Shown: positions 1-11,740, counted from the stretch's first letter. The stretch is DNA of 64,000 nt from Selaginella moellendorffii (GCF_000143415.4 NW_003314278.1:1842744-1906743), one strand, 5' to 3'. Numbers and translations are program-made. The notes: generated from the sequence alone by a model not told the origin.

Positions 1-3000
1 GGAAAAGATGTGTAGTTGGGGCATTGACATTACTAGCACTTGTGTTAGTGGAAGTGGCATTGTTATTTCAAGTGATGAGGAATTTTCCTTGGATCTTGAT
101 TTTCCATGTCATTTTTCTTGTTAGTGTTTTGGCTTTACATTGGATCTTGAAGGTGATTGAAGAAGAGTGTTAGTGCAATATGGATATCTGAAGATGTAGT
201 CTTCGTGATCAAGCCTTGGATGTTCATTTTGCACTTTGCGGATGTCGGTGTTAGATATCGGTTATATGGGCAAAGATGTTTGATGCTTAAACATACTATT
301 GGGTCATGAGAATTTGTGTTGAGGTGAACTTATGTGAAGTAGTAGGTAGGAGGAAGTTGATTGAGTTTTGAAAGTTTGTATTCCTAAATTGAGAGTCATT
401 CTTTCTCTAGGATGGAAAATTTTTCACAAATTTTCTTAGACTTTTCCAATGGCTGATCTATTGATCATTTTGTCCAAAAACCATTCCATTTTCATAAGCC
501 AGTACAAACTAGTGAAAGGGTTGGAGTTGACCTCGGTTGGCTTAGATCTTAGTAGGTAGTTTGTATGATGCAACCCGAAAGGGATGCTAACTATTGGGGT
601 TAAAACAATTAAGTTGGATAAAGTATGAAGTTGGTATAAAAAAGTGGCTGTTGCACTTTTCTAAGAAGGGTGACCCTTGTACCTTTCTTTTGTAGCATTG
701 TGCTCGGTGGCAAGTTGCACCTTGCATTTTGTGAAGACTTTATGAAAGTAGTGAGCTCTCACTGATCTTGACTTGGTCTTGGTGGCTTTGTGCCTTGGCT
801 GAGGATGGTGATGTCCAACTTAGTTGTTCAAGGTTGAGATGTTGGTACCTGTACTATAGCTTTGTCTAAGAGGAGGTTGTGTACCGATATGAGTCCATCT
901 TATGGTCTTCACTTTAGTTTCGACTAAGTGTTGATTGTATAGCTAGCCTCTTCAAGACATGTTCAGAGCTAGTGGCTAAATGTTTTAGTGAGCTTATTGC
1001 GGTTGAGTTGGATTCAAGTGGTCATTGAGTTTGTGCTTGTCTATGAACTTTTATCTCGTACCTAGGGTATCACGTTCATGTTGGACAAATATATAACTTG
1101 ATGACAAGAGTTGGTGTTTGGGTCTTGTGAAGGCAAGTTAAGGAGTGATTGTTAGTTGCTTTGCGACTAGTGATTCCTTATAGACTTCGTCAAGGACTAT
1201 TGACACTTGTTTTGCTCAATGATGATTTAGCAATGATGGGCTTGCTTTACCGGATGGTGTTGCGGAGGATTGTGTTGTTAGACTTACATGAGTTTTTTTC
1301 ATGTTGGCATGTCGACTCTACCTCTTTCAATATCATTTGGTTACATTTAGTTTGTAGTGGTGGATTTCATTGAGTTGTGGATGTGGTGAATCACTCCTTA
1401 ATGATGTGTTATCTGAAACTGAGTATTGTTGAAGGATTAGTCTTGGATATTGACTAAAGTATTTTCGACTTTGGTTAGCTTGGTTGCTGGAGCGCTTTGG
1501 GTGGTGATTCACTCTTGCTTTCTTCTGGCTTTGTTCTGATGTTGATGGCATTGAAGTGATGCTCTATCATTGATATTATTGGTATTGGGATTCAAGTGAA
1601 ATGAGATGTCTCTCTGTTGAATTGATATTAAGTTTCATTAGTCTCGATGCAAATAGCGTTGATGATTTGGTTATAACTTTATATTATTCGCATTTGTGTA
1701 TTTGTTAGTTAGCAATTATATTGACGTTCAAATGAACTGAGTGGCAAGTTGAGTAAGTTGTGTTCTAGACGAGATTGTTTAGTAGAGCTTATCCTTGAAA
1801 AGTGATTTAATTGTGAACTATGCTAACTTTACGAGAGGAAGAATTAGTGCTCAATATTAAACTATTTGAGTCTTTATTGGATTTGAGTTCGGGATATATC
1901 AATCATAGCTCCGTTATGCTTAGGTTTTGGATCGATGCAAAAATGCTCTTCATTAGCTTTGGCATTATGAAGTTTGGCTTATAGATGTGTTGAGGAAGAC
2001 ATTGTGGGTTGCACCATGATTTCTTCTTTAGTATTGAAGTTAGTTCATGCGAGACTTGTGATCATTGTTAGGCAAGACTTAGCTATAAGCTTTTTCAAGC
2101 TTTTGGTTCCTTGAGTTTTGTGCTCATTATTCCATTTGTTAGAAGTTGTTGGGGAAGGCATTTTGGCTCCTAGTTTCAATGTTGAAGTTAGTATTTGCAT
2201 CTAACAATCATTGGTGATGATTGACTATCATCTGGGATAATTAATTATCCTTGTCAAAGGTTTTGTTTGATTATTGTTGATATAGAATGATTTGTCATTC
2301 TTCGGGATGGTGGATTCTTTCTTCAACGATGATTATGCATCACTGCATTGGGATGAATGATGATCTTTCATGATAGTTAGTTTTTCTCTTTGATGGCTTT
2401 TGGCTTTTCGCAATATCACATGTTCTTTGTGGTTTGCTCTGGATTGGTCTCATGGGTTTGAGACATCAGTGAGATGTTGCTGACACTTGCTTTAAGCAAC
2501 TCTGGTTCCTTGGTATTGTTGACCGGGATCTATTCAAATTAGTTAGTGCAATGGTTGATATGAACAAGCGTTTGTTTGCTTTGCAACATTCATTTTGTTC
2601 TATTGATTATTGCTCGAGTTAGTTCTCATAGATTATGATGTTATTTCCTTCGGGTGATACATTCGCAAGCATTGTGCTTGTTAGTCAATGATACTTTGTA
2701 TTCTTTGAGTTGTGTTTTGTGAGTTATTTGGCATCTGCCATTTTTGGTAGTTAAGTTTCATTATTGAGTTTCCTTGATGATCTATTTGCTATTGAATTTT
2801 GTTGGATGGTGATTCTTATGTGTACCAATTATGATGATCTTGGTGGTTCTTATACTCAAATACTGGTTTATTGGATGATAACTTACTTGGAATACTTTTG
2901 TGTTCTAATCTAAGATATATTCACTGATACTTACGTCTCTAAGATATCATTGTCTATGACTTTGATATTGTACAATATATTAATCTTTGAGTTTGGGCCA

Positions 3001-3385
3001 GTATAGGCAGATTGGCTTCGGCACTTCGTGTGCATAGTGAAATCTCTAGTCGGGTAGTTACTGTCAATTGGTCACATAACCCGCCTCTCTATCGATGTTC
3101 CTTATTCCGTTGAAAGGGCGTGACCATGTAAACAACTCTAACTGCCTGTTTACAGTAGTTTATCTAAACCTTACCGACAGGTTTGGTTTCTTTGCTCAGG
3201 AGGGTTGGGGCCTTTAGCTTCTCTCTCTATGTCCCTATGGACAAGGGCGTATCACACTTTTGTAGCTGGGTGACACCCAGAGCAGCAAGGGTGGCTGACT
3301 CTGTTAGTCATTTCCTTGTCGGTGACGGCCGGAAGGTGTTTGAGTTGGTAGCGCATCCGCGTTAGACAAAGAGGTTACCTCCTAA

Positions 3386-5063
3386 TGTAAGCGACTAAAT
3401 TTTCCATTCTACTTTAGTCACTTAACCACACCTCTAACCACTTGGAGGAGTCTCATTCACAACCTCCTTAAGTCCAATTCAAGACTTGGGACTTGCTAGT
3501 CCCGAGAATGGCATCCATGCCACTCAACCCTTGCACTTGGTCCAACTGCTCCACGTGTCCAGTCCCAAGAGCGACACCCAAAGGTACCACAGACATAGCA
3601 GCCTGTTACGCTAAGGCCATGCCTGTTCACCTTTGCCGCACTGGTGGCCCAATACCACTTGCATCACAATCCCGTCTCTCCAAAACTAGGCCGTCTGTCC
3701 ATGAGTGGTCATCCCAGATCCACTCTTTAGCATCCTTAGGGTGCCCACAGACATGGGGAATAACCTTCCCCAAAACCCCTTTGTCAGTTCCTGCCAAGTC
3801 TCTTTTTCATCCATAGCCATGTTCACCAACACTGCCACTAGATCAAGGCCCGCAGGCCCGGCCACTAAGTCCCATTGTCCTCTGGGACTTCCTCACCATG
3901 TGACCGTATCTGTAATCACTACACTAGAGGATTGCTCCTCCTCCTTTCCCCCACTTGGGACTTCGAGACAACATTTCGGAACACTGTGGCCCTACGTGAG
4001 CCCCATGGGTACTCTCCCTACCTTCCACCTTTAGGTGCTCTAGCCATGGGCTTAGAGCAAGGTTCCGTTGAGCTACACCAGGTATCTAAGTAGGTAGTGC
4101 CACCCACACTTGGACTGGGAGCATCAGTCAGTCAATCTCCCGGGGGAACTAGAGCCGGCTCTTGAACACTTCACCAAGCTACCCCGCTTGTCGGTCTATA
4201 TTCACTCTAGTCTTGGACTTCCCAGTGGTCAGTTCATCACCCAACACTGGGTCTGGCCTTCTTGGGCCAAATTAGCCTTTCCTGGCCAAACTGGCTCCAT
4301 TGTAGTCCTCCCTCTACTATACTTTTAGAGCTCACCAAACCCCCCAGGGTTTGGGAGACGAACGTTCATCACCCTCTCAGACTCGAACTCGGACTTGGAC
4401 TTGGGCTCGGGCTCGGGCTCGAACTCGGACTCGGACTCGAGCTCGGGCTCGAACTCGGGCTCAGTCTCGGCCTCGGCCTTAGTCCCGGTCTCAATCCCGG
4501 TCTCGGTCTTGGTCTCGGTCTCGGTCCCGGTCTCAGTCTCAGTTTTGGTCTCGGTCTTGACCTCAAACTCCATCTCGGGTCCTTCTCGGACTCCATCTCG
4601 GATTCCATCTCAGGTCCATCTCGGACTCAATCTCGGACTCCGTCTTGGTCCATCTCGGACTCCGTCTTGGTCCATCTCGGACTCCATCTCGAGTCCATCT
4701 CGGACTCCATCTCGGGTCCATCTCGGACTCCATCTCGGGTCCATCTTGGACTCCATCTCGGGTCTTTCTCAGACTCCATCTTGGACCCCAACTCGGGTCC
4801 ATCTCAGACTCCATCTTGGGTCCATCTCGGACACTTCCACATGTCATGTGTTGGTCCTTTTGGGTCCCTTTTTGGAGCTTTGCTTATTCCTCGCTTCATG
4901 CTCGTTCTTTGAGCACTCCATTGGGAGTTCCACTCTTGCTCTCGACCTTTCAAGTCGGAGCCTTTTAGTCCAAACGTGTTACGCTGGTTTGGCTTTTGCT
5001 TTGGCCACTACCACGTGGCACCCTTTCGGCTCTACTTTGGGGCTTAGGGATTTGTGTCTCACA
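3386..5063 (-). mobile_element. Family-S solo LTR, copy 1
   Basis: The 1,678-bp insert begins TGTAAGCGAC and ends TGTCTCACA, so it has TG...CA ends. It is flanked by the 5-bp duplication cctaa (3381-3385 and 5064-5068). The empty site is visible in the sister L element near 55850, where the flanks are contiguous. One LTR with a perfect duplication is the signature of LTR-LTR recombination. The sense strand is taken as minus because the copy at 9698-11261 has a primer-binding site on that side. Long frames inside it (poly Leu-Gly, Ser-Asp, Pro-Ser) are by-products of simple repeats and are not genes. Confidence 0.92.
4375..4836. repeat. Hexamer (CTCGGA/G)n and 11-12-mer arrays inside S LTR copy 1
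   Basis: About 200 bases of degenerate CTCGGA/CTCGGG/CTCGAA hexamers (4375-4571) run straight into units of the type CATCTCGGACTC and CATCTCGGGTC (4572-4836). The second unit contains the first, so the longer repeat probably grew from the hexamer. Confidence 0.92.
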
Positions 5064-5180
5064 CCTAACTCATTTAAGTTGGTGCATTTCTCACATAGTG
5101 TGAATACCGTGAACTTTTTCTAGAGTTGTTTCCGTGGCGGTATTCTAGACTCGAGTGTGTATCGACGAGGACGTTGATCT

Positions 5181-6238
5181 TGCAGGAGGTTAGTATTGCT
5201 AGTTCCCTTTATTAGCCCCTCTTGTTCAAGTGTTAGTAAACTGGACTTTGCATCTGTACTTGGCCAGATGAGCATAAGGAAGGAATTCTTAAGTGTCTAT
5301 TTAGCTGAGCATACTTGGCCCGGCTTGTTAGTTCTCTTTTTCTCTATCTTGCATTAGCTTGACAAGAACTCTTGTGTATTGAGATTAGTCCCTCAATATG
5401 GCTACATGATAGCTTACCGTGTTTGCCAAACACCCTCGCTATCATGCCTTTTGTGTTAGTCTCATTTCGGTCCCAAATGCTATTTATGGAAAGTGTCTAG
5501 ATTTTCTCATTTGGCATATCTACAGAATGTAGAGATTGTCCTAAACACAATGGTGTTCGTCTTGTTTCCAAATTCGCAACCTAGCGCCATTCCATATTTA
5601 GTAAGTTTCGAACTTGTCCCAGAGACTAACTCCTGATACTAAGGGAGGCTTGGGGTGAAAGCCCAAAGCGTGTGTTCCTCAAGGGGGGGGGGTTCCAAAT
5701 GTATAGTAGGGATAGTGGGTAGGTCGGGCATAACCGACCAACCTGAGGCATAGTTTAGCTCCCACTTGCGTGCCTGTCTTTGTTCTGCGTCTGGCTTGGG
5801 TCTAAGCCCAAGCTCTACACCATGCTAGTTGGTGGAGTACCCATATCCTTGCATTAGGCCATCAGTATGCTGAAATAGCGCCAAACTCTGTTTGGCTCCG
5901 TTTTACGTGCTAGTCCTAGCATTGGGATGCTGGTTACTCTAGGACTGTTCCAAGTCACTCTAGGCTCCTGTCCCTTTGCTCCTTGTGCTGTATGCTCGAG
6001 AGTTGCTCCGTGGTTTGGTTCCATCACTCCTTGGCTCCATGCTTGGGAGTTTGGCACCGTTCCTTCGTTTAGTGGCCCAAGGCCTTGAACCTCGGGTTCC
6101 ACACCATGTTCCTTTGGACACGTGGTATGTGACACGTGGCATCCATCACGTGGCACAAAGAGGGTTTAGGTTCCACTTCATGGTGTTATCCTATGGTAAA
6201 TCACCATAGGACAAAAGGTCAAAACCACGTGCGCTACA
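5181..6238 (+). repeat. Family-L 3' LTR, copy A (5' end deleted)
   Basis: It ends CACGTGCGCTACA, like the LTRs at 51055 and 24794/23641 (inverted). It contains the shared core module (5654-5720) with a run of ten G, and the terminal hairpin TTATCCTATGGT / ACCATAGGA (about 6188-6212). The first ~80 bases of the LTR are missing. The right flank begins ttaag; the matching left flank lies outside the window. Confidence 0.88.
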
Positions 6239-7490
6239 TTAAGAGATGCACTCAAAGATAGGTACTAAGGTAGAATCTTAAAAGGTTGAGCAAATTAAGG
6301 TGGAGTTTATCCCGCAAGTAATTCCCAAGTATAAACTAAAGCCTCCACCAATCTTTAAGGGAGTGAAGGATTAGTTATATAATATAGTAAATTACATTTG
6401 AGCATTGTAGTAAACTTAAAAAAGGTATTATATGCAAAACCATACTTAACAAATAATATTGAGTCTTGGTAAGAACTGCAAAGGCCAATAAAGGTCTAAT
6501 AGCTATATGAAAGTGATGAAAGCAAAGATTAGAGCAACTTATATACCCCTAAATACTACTTTGCATTTAAGGGATAAGCTGAGTAGGTTGAAGTGGATTG
6601 GTCCAATTCAAGAGTATGTGAATGCATTTCTAACCAAAAGAATCTTTGTTGTGGATATAAGCGATATAGATGTGATTCACACCTTTATCTCAAGATTGCA
6701 AACTTAAGCTATTGGGAGAACTAAGGACTATAGAATTCTTTCAAGGTAGCTAAAAACACCGATGAAATACTTTGATAAACAAAAGTTAAAGTAGGAATAT
6801 AGAAAGTTAACATGGATTTTACTGCCTCCATCCTAAATCATTCTCCTCGAGCATTTACTAATACCACCAAATTCATACTTTATCCATAAAAAGCTACCAT
6901 AAATCAATTGAATTAATCCATCTTAAAGATCATATTAAATCTTGCTATATCTCAAGATCTAAAGATAGGGCAAAATAAGGTTAAAGACTCTTGTTTGAAT
7001 TTGGTATCCATGAAAGGACAATTTATTAAAGGAACTAAGGTAGCATTTAGTGCTTACTCTCAATGAAGAGTGATAAAAAGATGGGAATGAAAGAAGTGCA
7101 TTTAGTTATTCAACAAGTGTTAAACTAATTTCAAGATACTATGTTGAAGGAATTACTAATAGGGCTACCCCCTACCCAACCAATAGAATAGAAAATTGAG
7201 TTGGTCAAAGGTGCTAAAACAGTGATTCATCTCCATTATTAGTTAAACAAAAAGGAGCTCAAAGAACTCAAATGCCAACATAAAGAGTTGGTTAATAAAG
7301 GGTATATTGTAGGGCTCTAGTGTTATTTGTAAAAAAAGAGAAAAAGTCTATATGAATGTGTATAGATTATTGGTTATCAACAAATATATAAAGAAAAATA
7401 AATACTCTTTACCAAGAATTGAAGACTTATTTGATAGGTTAGAAAAGGCAAGATACTTCTTAAGAATTAACTATAAGAAACCAACTCCCT
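6239..7490 (+). pseudogene. Decayed Ty3/gypsy element: gag and N-terminal reverse transcriptase
   Basis: A short open frame at 6507-6707 reads as gag-like (YIPLNTTLHLRDKL, then I-QEYVNAF). It is clearly homologous to 57573-57775. At 7150-7484 several broken frames give the N-terminal reverse transcriptase region of gypsy elements: LPPTQPIE, then a stretch resembling KKELKELKCQHKELVNKGYI, then LPRIEDLFDRLEKARYF split over frames. Stops and frameshifts are dense, so this copy cannot code. The reverse transcriptase breaks off near 7484 and resumes at about 8520 after unrelated repeat sequence. Only the plus strand shows these motifs. Confidence 0.72.
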
Positions 7491-7539
7491 GAGGTGTCGT
7501 AGGCTAAAGGATCCTCGAAAAGCATGACCAAAATGATAA

Positions 7540-7850
7540 AGAGTTCATTAGATGAGACTGAGCCCAAAATCGAGTCCAAGACCGACTCTAAAACCGAGTT
7601 CAAGACCGAGATCTGAGATCAGGTCCACGATCGAGTTTGAGACAAAGTCCGAGGTTAGATCTGAGATCAAGTCTGAGATCAAGTTCAAGATCGAGTTCGA
7701 GACCAAGTTTGATGTCTAGTCCGAGATCAAGTCTAAGACTGAGTCTGATACTAATACAGGTCGTGGGGTGAAAGCCCAAAGTATATGTCTTCCGGGGTGG
7801 GTTGCAAGGGGTTCCAAAAGTATAGTAGAGATAGTGAGGTCTAGGAACCA
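7540..7850 (+). repeat. Degenerate S-type LTR fragment: hexamer-like array plus core module
   Basis: Here GAGTCC/GAGATC/AAGTCT-type hexamers (7556-7750) are followed by GGGTGAAAGCCCAAAG, a G-rich stretch and TTCCAAAAGTATAGTAGAG (7755-7845). The order is the same as in the S LTRs read on their sense strand, but identity is low and no LTR ends were found. Confidence 0.6.
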
Positions 7851-8500
7851 ATCTTGAAAAAACTCTTTAATGGTGCTTCTAAACTGACTTGAGGTTGAGG
7901 TTGGGGTTTAAGGGCCTTGGGCGGGAGTGAGCAAGGACTCGAGTGGTGCTAGAAGGGCCACCCAAGGAAGTGCTCAAGAGTAACTCCCACTCCCGAAAAG
8001 GAAACTATTTGCGGTGCTCCCAGCTCATGTGGAGTGGTGCCCCACTTGAGTACCTTATGGCTCATTGATCTTTGCCCTTCCTAGAGGTTTGGTTCTTTCC
8101 TTCGGGATGGAAGTGGGGAGTAAGGGTACCCATATTGAGCCACTAAGCCACAGTGTTTCCCCTTGGTGTTCTGAAGCAAGTGTTGCACCCAAGGCTTGGG
8201 ATTTAGAGGGTTTTATAATCAAGTCTTGTTGTACCAATGGATGTTAGGAATCTGGAGACTTGGTGTGCTTGGTTGCTTGTGTTTGGAGGGAGTGTAGCCG
8301 AACCTTAAATCCAATCTAACCTAGAGAAGGGGATTGGGAGAAAATTTGGGAATCCGTAGCTGAATGGCTAATACTCTATTGCATGTGTAGTGAGTTAATG
8401 AAACCAAGTAGGACCAAGTAGGAGCTGGTACATTAAATGAAAACTTTGGTGAGGGAACTTAACTAAGGCTAAGGCCGTGGTAGTCGAATAGACAAGGTAA
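7851..8500. other. No recognised gene
   Basis: Frames of about 60 codons exist on both strands (8055-8247), overlapping and antisense to one another, with no recognisable motif. At 8350-8500 the sequence resembles 58540-58680, part of the decayed gypsy family copied at 57-58.7 kb. Confidence 0.5.
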
Positions 8501-9260
8501 GTTAGCAAATTAGAAAGGAAAAATTTATGATTTACATTGACCTAAAAATAGGATACTACTAAATCAGAGTAGTAGAGAAGATGTCAAGAAGACAACCTGT
8601 CAAATAAGGTATGAAAGCTTTGAGTTTCTAGTAATGCCCTTATGGTTATCTAATGTACTAGCGATGTTTTCGATGTTGATGAAATACATCTTTGTACCCT
8701 ATTTGAATCATTTTATGGTTGTCAATATAGAAATACATCTTTGTACTTTATTTAGATCAGTTTGTGGTCATCTACATTGACGACATCCTAATCTATAATG
8801 AGACATTAAAGAAATATGCTAAACACCTCATGAACATATTTGAGAAACTAAGAGAACACAAGTTGTATGCTAAAAAAAGCAAATGTAACTTCAATCAACA
8901 AAAGGTAAAATCTATTTTACCTTTTATTGATTGAAGTTACATTTGCTCTTTTTAGCATATGGTGGGCAAGGACAAGCTTAAGGTGGACACTAAGAAGGTT
9001 TAAGTGATCCAATGATTATCAAACATATACGAATTAAGGGCATTTTTAGGTGAAAGCTCATTAGACAACAACGTTCTCGGCACTAATGTATCACATCTTT
9101 GTACCTTATCTAAATCACTTTATTATCGTCTAAATTGATAACATCCTAATCTATAGTGAGATGTTAGAGGAGTATTCCAAGCACTCGATGAATGTGTTTA
9201 AGAAACTAAGAAACATAAGTTGTATAGTATTTTACTTAACAAAAGGTAAAGATTAAATAA
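8500..9260 (+). pseudogene. Rearranged gypsy reverse transcriptase remnant
   Basis: Broken frames read IDLKIGYY, then FEFLVMP, then VVIYIDDILIY; the YIDD catalytic box is at 8773-8784, with AKKSKCNF after it. Part of the domain is duplicated: a ~45-bp segment (aatacatctttgta...) occurs at about 8685 and 8730. A second, more diverged version of the YIDD block follows at 9085-9250, where the box has become IDN. Between them lies KLKVDTKKV and ELRAFLG, the connection towards RNase H. This domain synthesises DNA from element RNA in active relatives; this copy has stops, frameshifts, duplications and a perfect inverted repeat, and is dead. Confidence 0.8.
8866..8959. repeat. 46-bp inverted repeat with 2-bp spacer
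   Basis: The left arm (8866-8911, starting TATGCTAAAAA) and right arm (8914-8959, ending TTTTTAGCATA) are nearly perfect reverse complements separated by two bases. The left arm is part of the reverse transcriptase reading (AKKSKCNFNQQKV), so the right arm is an inverted copy of coding sequence. Confidence 0.93.
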
Positions 9261-9470
9261 AACTTACTAATTTATATACAGCCAGGTTGGATAGCCTATT
9301 ATAAAAACATCATTTTTTCTATCAAATTAAAACTGAAAGACTATATATATAAGGGTATAATAAGAACTATGTAAGTTTGAAGTATGTATACTCATTGATA
9401 TAAGGAAATAATTTAGATTGAAAATAATGTGATTTGGATCATCTAGATCACATCCTCAACTCTCTGAGGA
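9261..9470. other. AT-rich, no recognised feature
   Basis: The sequence is AT-rich with a short run of TA dinucleotides near 9343. I see no gene, LTR end or structured repeat. Confidence 0.5.
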
Positions 9471-9474
9471 AACC

Positions 9475-9697
9475 TTTATACTGTTCCCAAGATCCCAAAG
9501 TCATTCCATTATTGGCCCTTTTCTATCCACCACATCATGCCCAAGTTCACGCATGAACTTGAGTGGAGAGCTATGTCCTCTTGACATGCAACTCCTCAAG
9601 GATAGGCCCACTTCTAGGACCTTCCAATGCCAACATCAATGGTGATATACTTGAGCACCAATAAAAGTCGAACTAAGGAATAGCTCCGATACCAAGT
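9475..9697 (-). mobile_element. S-family internal leader with tRNA primer-binding site
   Basis: Read on the minus strand, the LTR ends GCTTACA at 9698 and is followed by ACTTGGTATCGGAGC (9683-9697). TGGTATCGGAGC matches the plant initiator-Met primer-binding site TGGTATCAGAGC with one difference. This sets the sense strand of family S. The internal domain is lost after roughly 220 bases, and no 3' LTR was found. Confidence 0.75.
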
Positions 9698-11261
9698 TGT
9701 AAGCGACTAAATTTTCCATTCTACTTTAGTCACTTAACCACACCTTCGACCACTTGGAGGAGTCTCATTCACAACCTCCATGAGTCCAATTCAGGACTTA
9801 AGACTTGCTAGCCCCAAGAATGGCATCCATGCCACTCATCCACACCTGGTCCAAGTGCTCCACGTGTCCAATCCCATGACCGACACTCAAAGGTACCACT
9901 GACATAGCAGCCTGTTACGCTAAGGCCATGCCCAATCACCTTTGCCGCACTGGTAGTCCAATACCACTTGCAACACAGTCTTGTCTCTCCAAGACTAGGC
10001 CAACCATCCGTGAGTGGTCATCCCAGATCCACTCCTTAGCATCCTTAAGATGCCCACCGACAAGGGGAACAACCTTCCCCAATATCCCTCCGTCAGTCCC
10101 CACTAAGTCCCTTTTTGCCCTTGGCTGTGTTTGCCAACACTGCCACTGGATCGAGGCCCACAGGCCCGACCACTAAATCCCATGGTCCTCTAGGACTTCC
10201 TCCCCACGTGACCGTATCCTTGGTCACCACACCAAGGACTGCTCCTTTTCCTTTCCACAGTCTGGGACTTTGGGGCAACACTTTGGAACACCGTGGCCTT
10301 ATGCGAGCCACCTAGGTACTCTCCTTGCCTTCCGCCTTTGGGTGCTCTAGCCATGGGCTTAGAGCGAGGTTCCATTGAGCCACGCCTGGTATCCAAGTAG
10401 ATAGTGCCACCCACACTTGGACTGGGAGCATCAACCATTCGATCTCCCGGGGGAACTAGAGCTGACTCTTGAACACTTCACCAAGCTACCCCGCTTGTCG
10501 GTCCGTAGTCCCTCTAGTCTTGGACTTCCCAGTGGTCAGCTCATCACCCAACACTAGGTCTGGCCTTCCTAGGCCAAACTGGCCTTTCCTAGCCAAATTG
10601 GCTCCACTGGGCTCCAATCCCCACACTCTCCCTACTATACTTTTGGAACCCCCCACCCCCCCTGGGGGACGATCACTTTGGGCTTTCACCCAACTACCTG
10701 TATTAGTATTCAGACTCGGACTCAGACTCGAACTCGGTCTCGGTCCCGGTTTTGGACTCGGACTTGGTGTCGGTCTCGGTCTTGGTTCCATCTCGGACTC
10801 CATCTTGGACTCCATCTTGGGTCCATCTCAAACTCCATCTCGGGTCCATCTCGGACTCCACTTCGAGTCCATCTCGGGTCCATCTCGGACTCCACTTTGG
10901 GTCCATCTTGGACTCCACTTTGGGTCCATCTCAGACTCCATCTCGAGTCCATCTCGGACTCCATCTCGGACCCCATCTCGGATTCCATTTTAGGTCCATC
11001 TCGGATCCATCTTGGATCCATCTCGGACACTTCCACGTGTCATGTGTTGGTCCTTTTTGGGTCCCTTTTTGGAGCCTTGCTTATTGGTTGCCTCGTGCTC
11101 GCTCCTTGAGCACTTTGTTGGGAGTTCCACTCCCGCTCTCGACCTTCCAAGTCGGAGCTTTTAGTCCAAACGTGTTACGCTCGTTTGGCTTTTGTTTCGG
11201 CCACTACCACGTGGCACCCTTTTTGGCTCCACTTTGGGGCCTAGGGATTTTGTGTCTCACA
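9698..11261 (-). repeat. Family-S 5' LTR, copy 2
   Basis: The 1,564-bp LTR has the same ends (TGTAAGCGAC...TGTCTCACA) as copies 1 and 4. Unlike those, its flanks (caagt and atact) do not match, and a primer-binding site adjoins its 9698 side. It is therefore the 5' LTR of a truncated minus-strand element, not a solo LTR. It contains the core module (about 10631-10690), hexamers (10711-10790) and 12-mer units (10791-11031). It interrupts the integrase of the gypsy element at 11262. Confidence 0.88.
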
Positions 11262-11740
11262 ATACTTCGCAATCATCCCCTTGAATGTCCGAACGAGCCG
11301 TTCCACCAGACCGTCTGATTATGGATGATAAGCACTGGAACACCACTCGATTGAGGAGGAAGTATCCAACAGCAGTTGCAGAGGCACTAGCAAGAGCACC
11401 AACTTCCACCCAACGAGTCAAGTAGTTAGAAGCAATAATAACATATTCATTGCCAGCAGTCGACTGTGGAAAAGGTCCCATAAGATCAAACGCCACCAAC
11501 TCAAACAGACGGGAAACTGCAATTGACTCCAACCGTCCTTCTACAGCCCGAGGGGGAGTATTACGAGCTTGGCACCAAATGCAGCTATGCACATACCGGA
11601 TAATATCACGTCGCATCTCCGGCCAATAGAAAGACCTACGTAGCTTCTCAATTACATGATGATGTCCCATATGCCCACCTAGAATAGAAGAATCATGGTA
11701 GACATGGAGAAACCGCAGAATAAAGATAGAAGGCACCACC
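11262..11740 (-). pseudogene. Ty3/gypsy integrase fragment
   Basis: The frame shows the integrase zinc-binding HHCC region (GGHMGHHHVIEKLRRSFYWP, then CIWC) and the start of the catalytic core (AFDLMGPFP, first catalytic Asp; YLTRW). After LLNRVVF about a hundred bases seem to be missing. The reading jumps to SAYHP-stop-SDGLVER-VRTFKGMIAKY in another frame, so the second catalytic Asp region is lost, although the Glu in GLVER is still visible. The rest is cut off by the S-family LTR at 11261. Integrase would insert element DNA into the host genome; this copy is inactive. Confidence 0.86.

Larger units (their letters stand above)
1..5180 (+). mobile_element. Family-L LTR retrotransposon, internal domain (5' end outside window)
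   Basis: This stretch aligns base for base, with substitutions and small indels, to 52412-55955, the interior of the complete element at 49931-57075. The match is continuous once the solo LTR at 3386-5063 is removed. No reading frame longer than about 75 codons is present, and the sense strand is strongly rich in G and T. No gag, protease, reverse transcriptase or integrase motif was recognised. It is either a non-coding large retrotransposon derivative (LARD) or a very decayed gypsy element. At the 3' end, the polypurine tract and about 80 bases of the following LTR are missing relative to the complete copy, so interior joins LTR directly at 5180/5181. Confidence 0.8.

Noticed and set aside
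3183-3365. Small frame in copy A of the L element
   Set aside because: The matching stretch at about 55640-55820 has stops and changes that do not preserve the frame, so there is no sign of coding selection.
4369-4840. CRISPR-like array
   Set aside because: The repeats are contiguous with no unique spacers, vary in unit length, and lie inside an LTR of a plant genome.
4262-5123. Long open frames of Leu-Gly, Ser-Asp, Pro-Ser or Arg-Pro repeats on both strands (also at 10469-11318, 12446-13537 and 43806-44311)
   Set aside because: They lie wholly in the S LTR arrays; units of 6 and 12 bases rarely create stops in any frame. All frames and both strands are open alike, which is not a coding signature.
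9698-11261. Reading this copy as the 3' LTR of the gypsy element at 11-17 kb
   Set aside because: The gypsy integrase is cut in mid-domain with no purine tract at the junction, and a primer-binding site lies on the other side of the LTR. It is the 5' LTR of a separate element.
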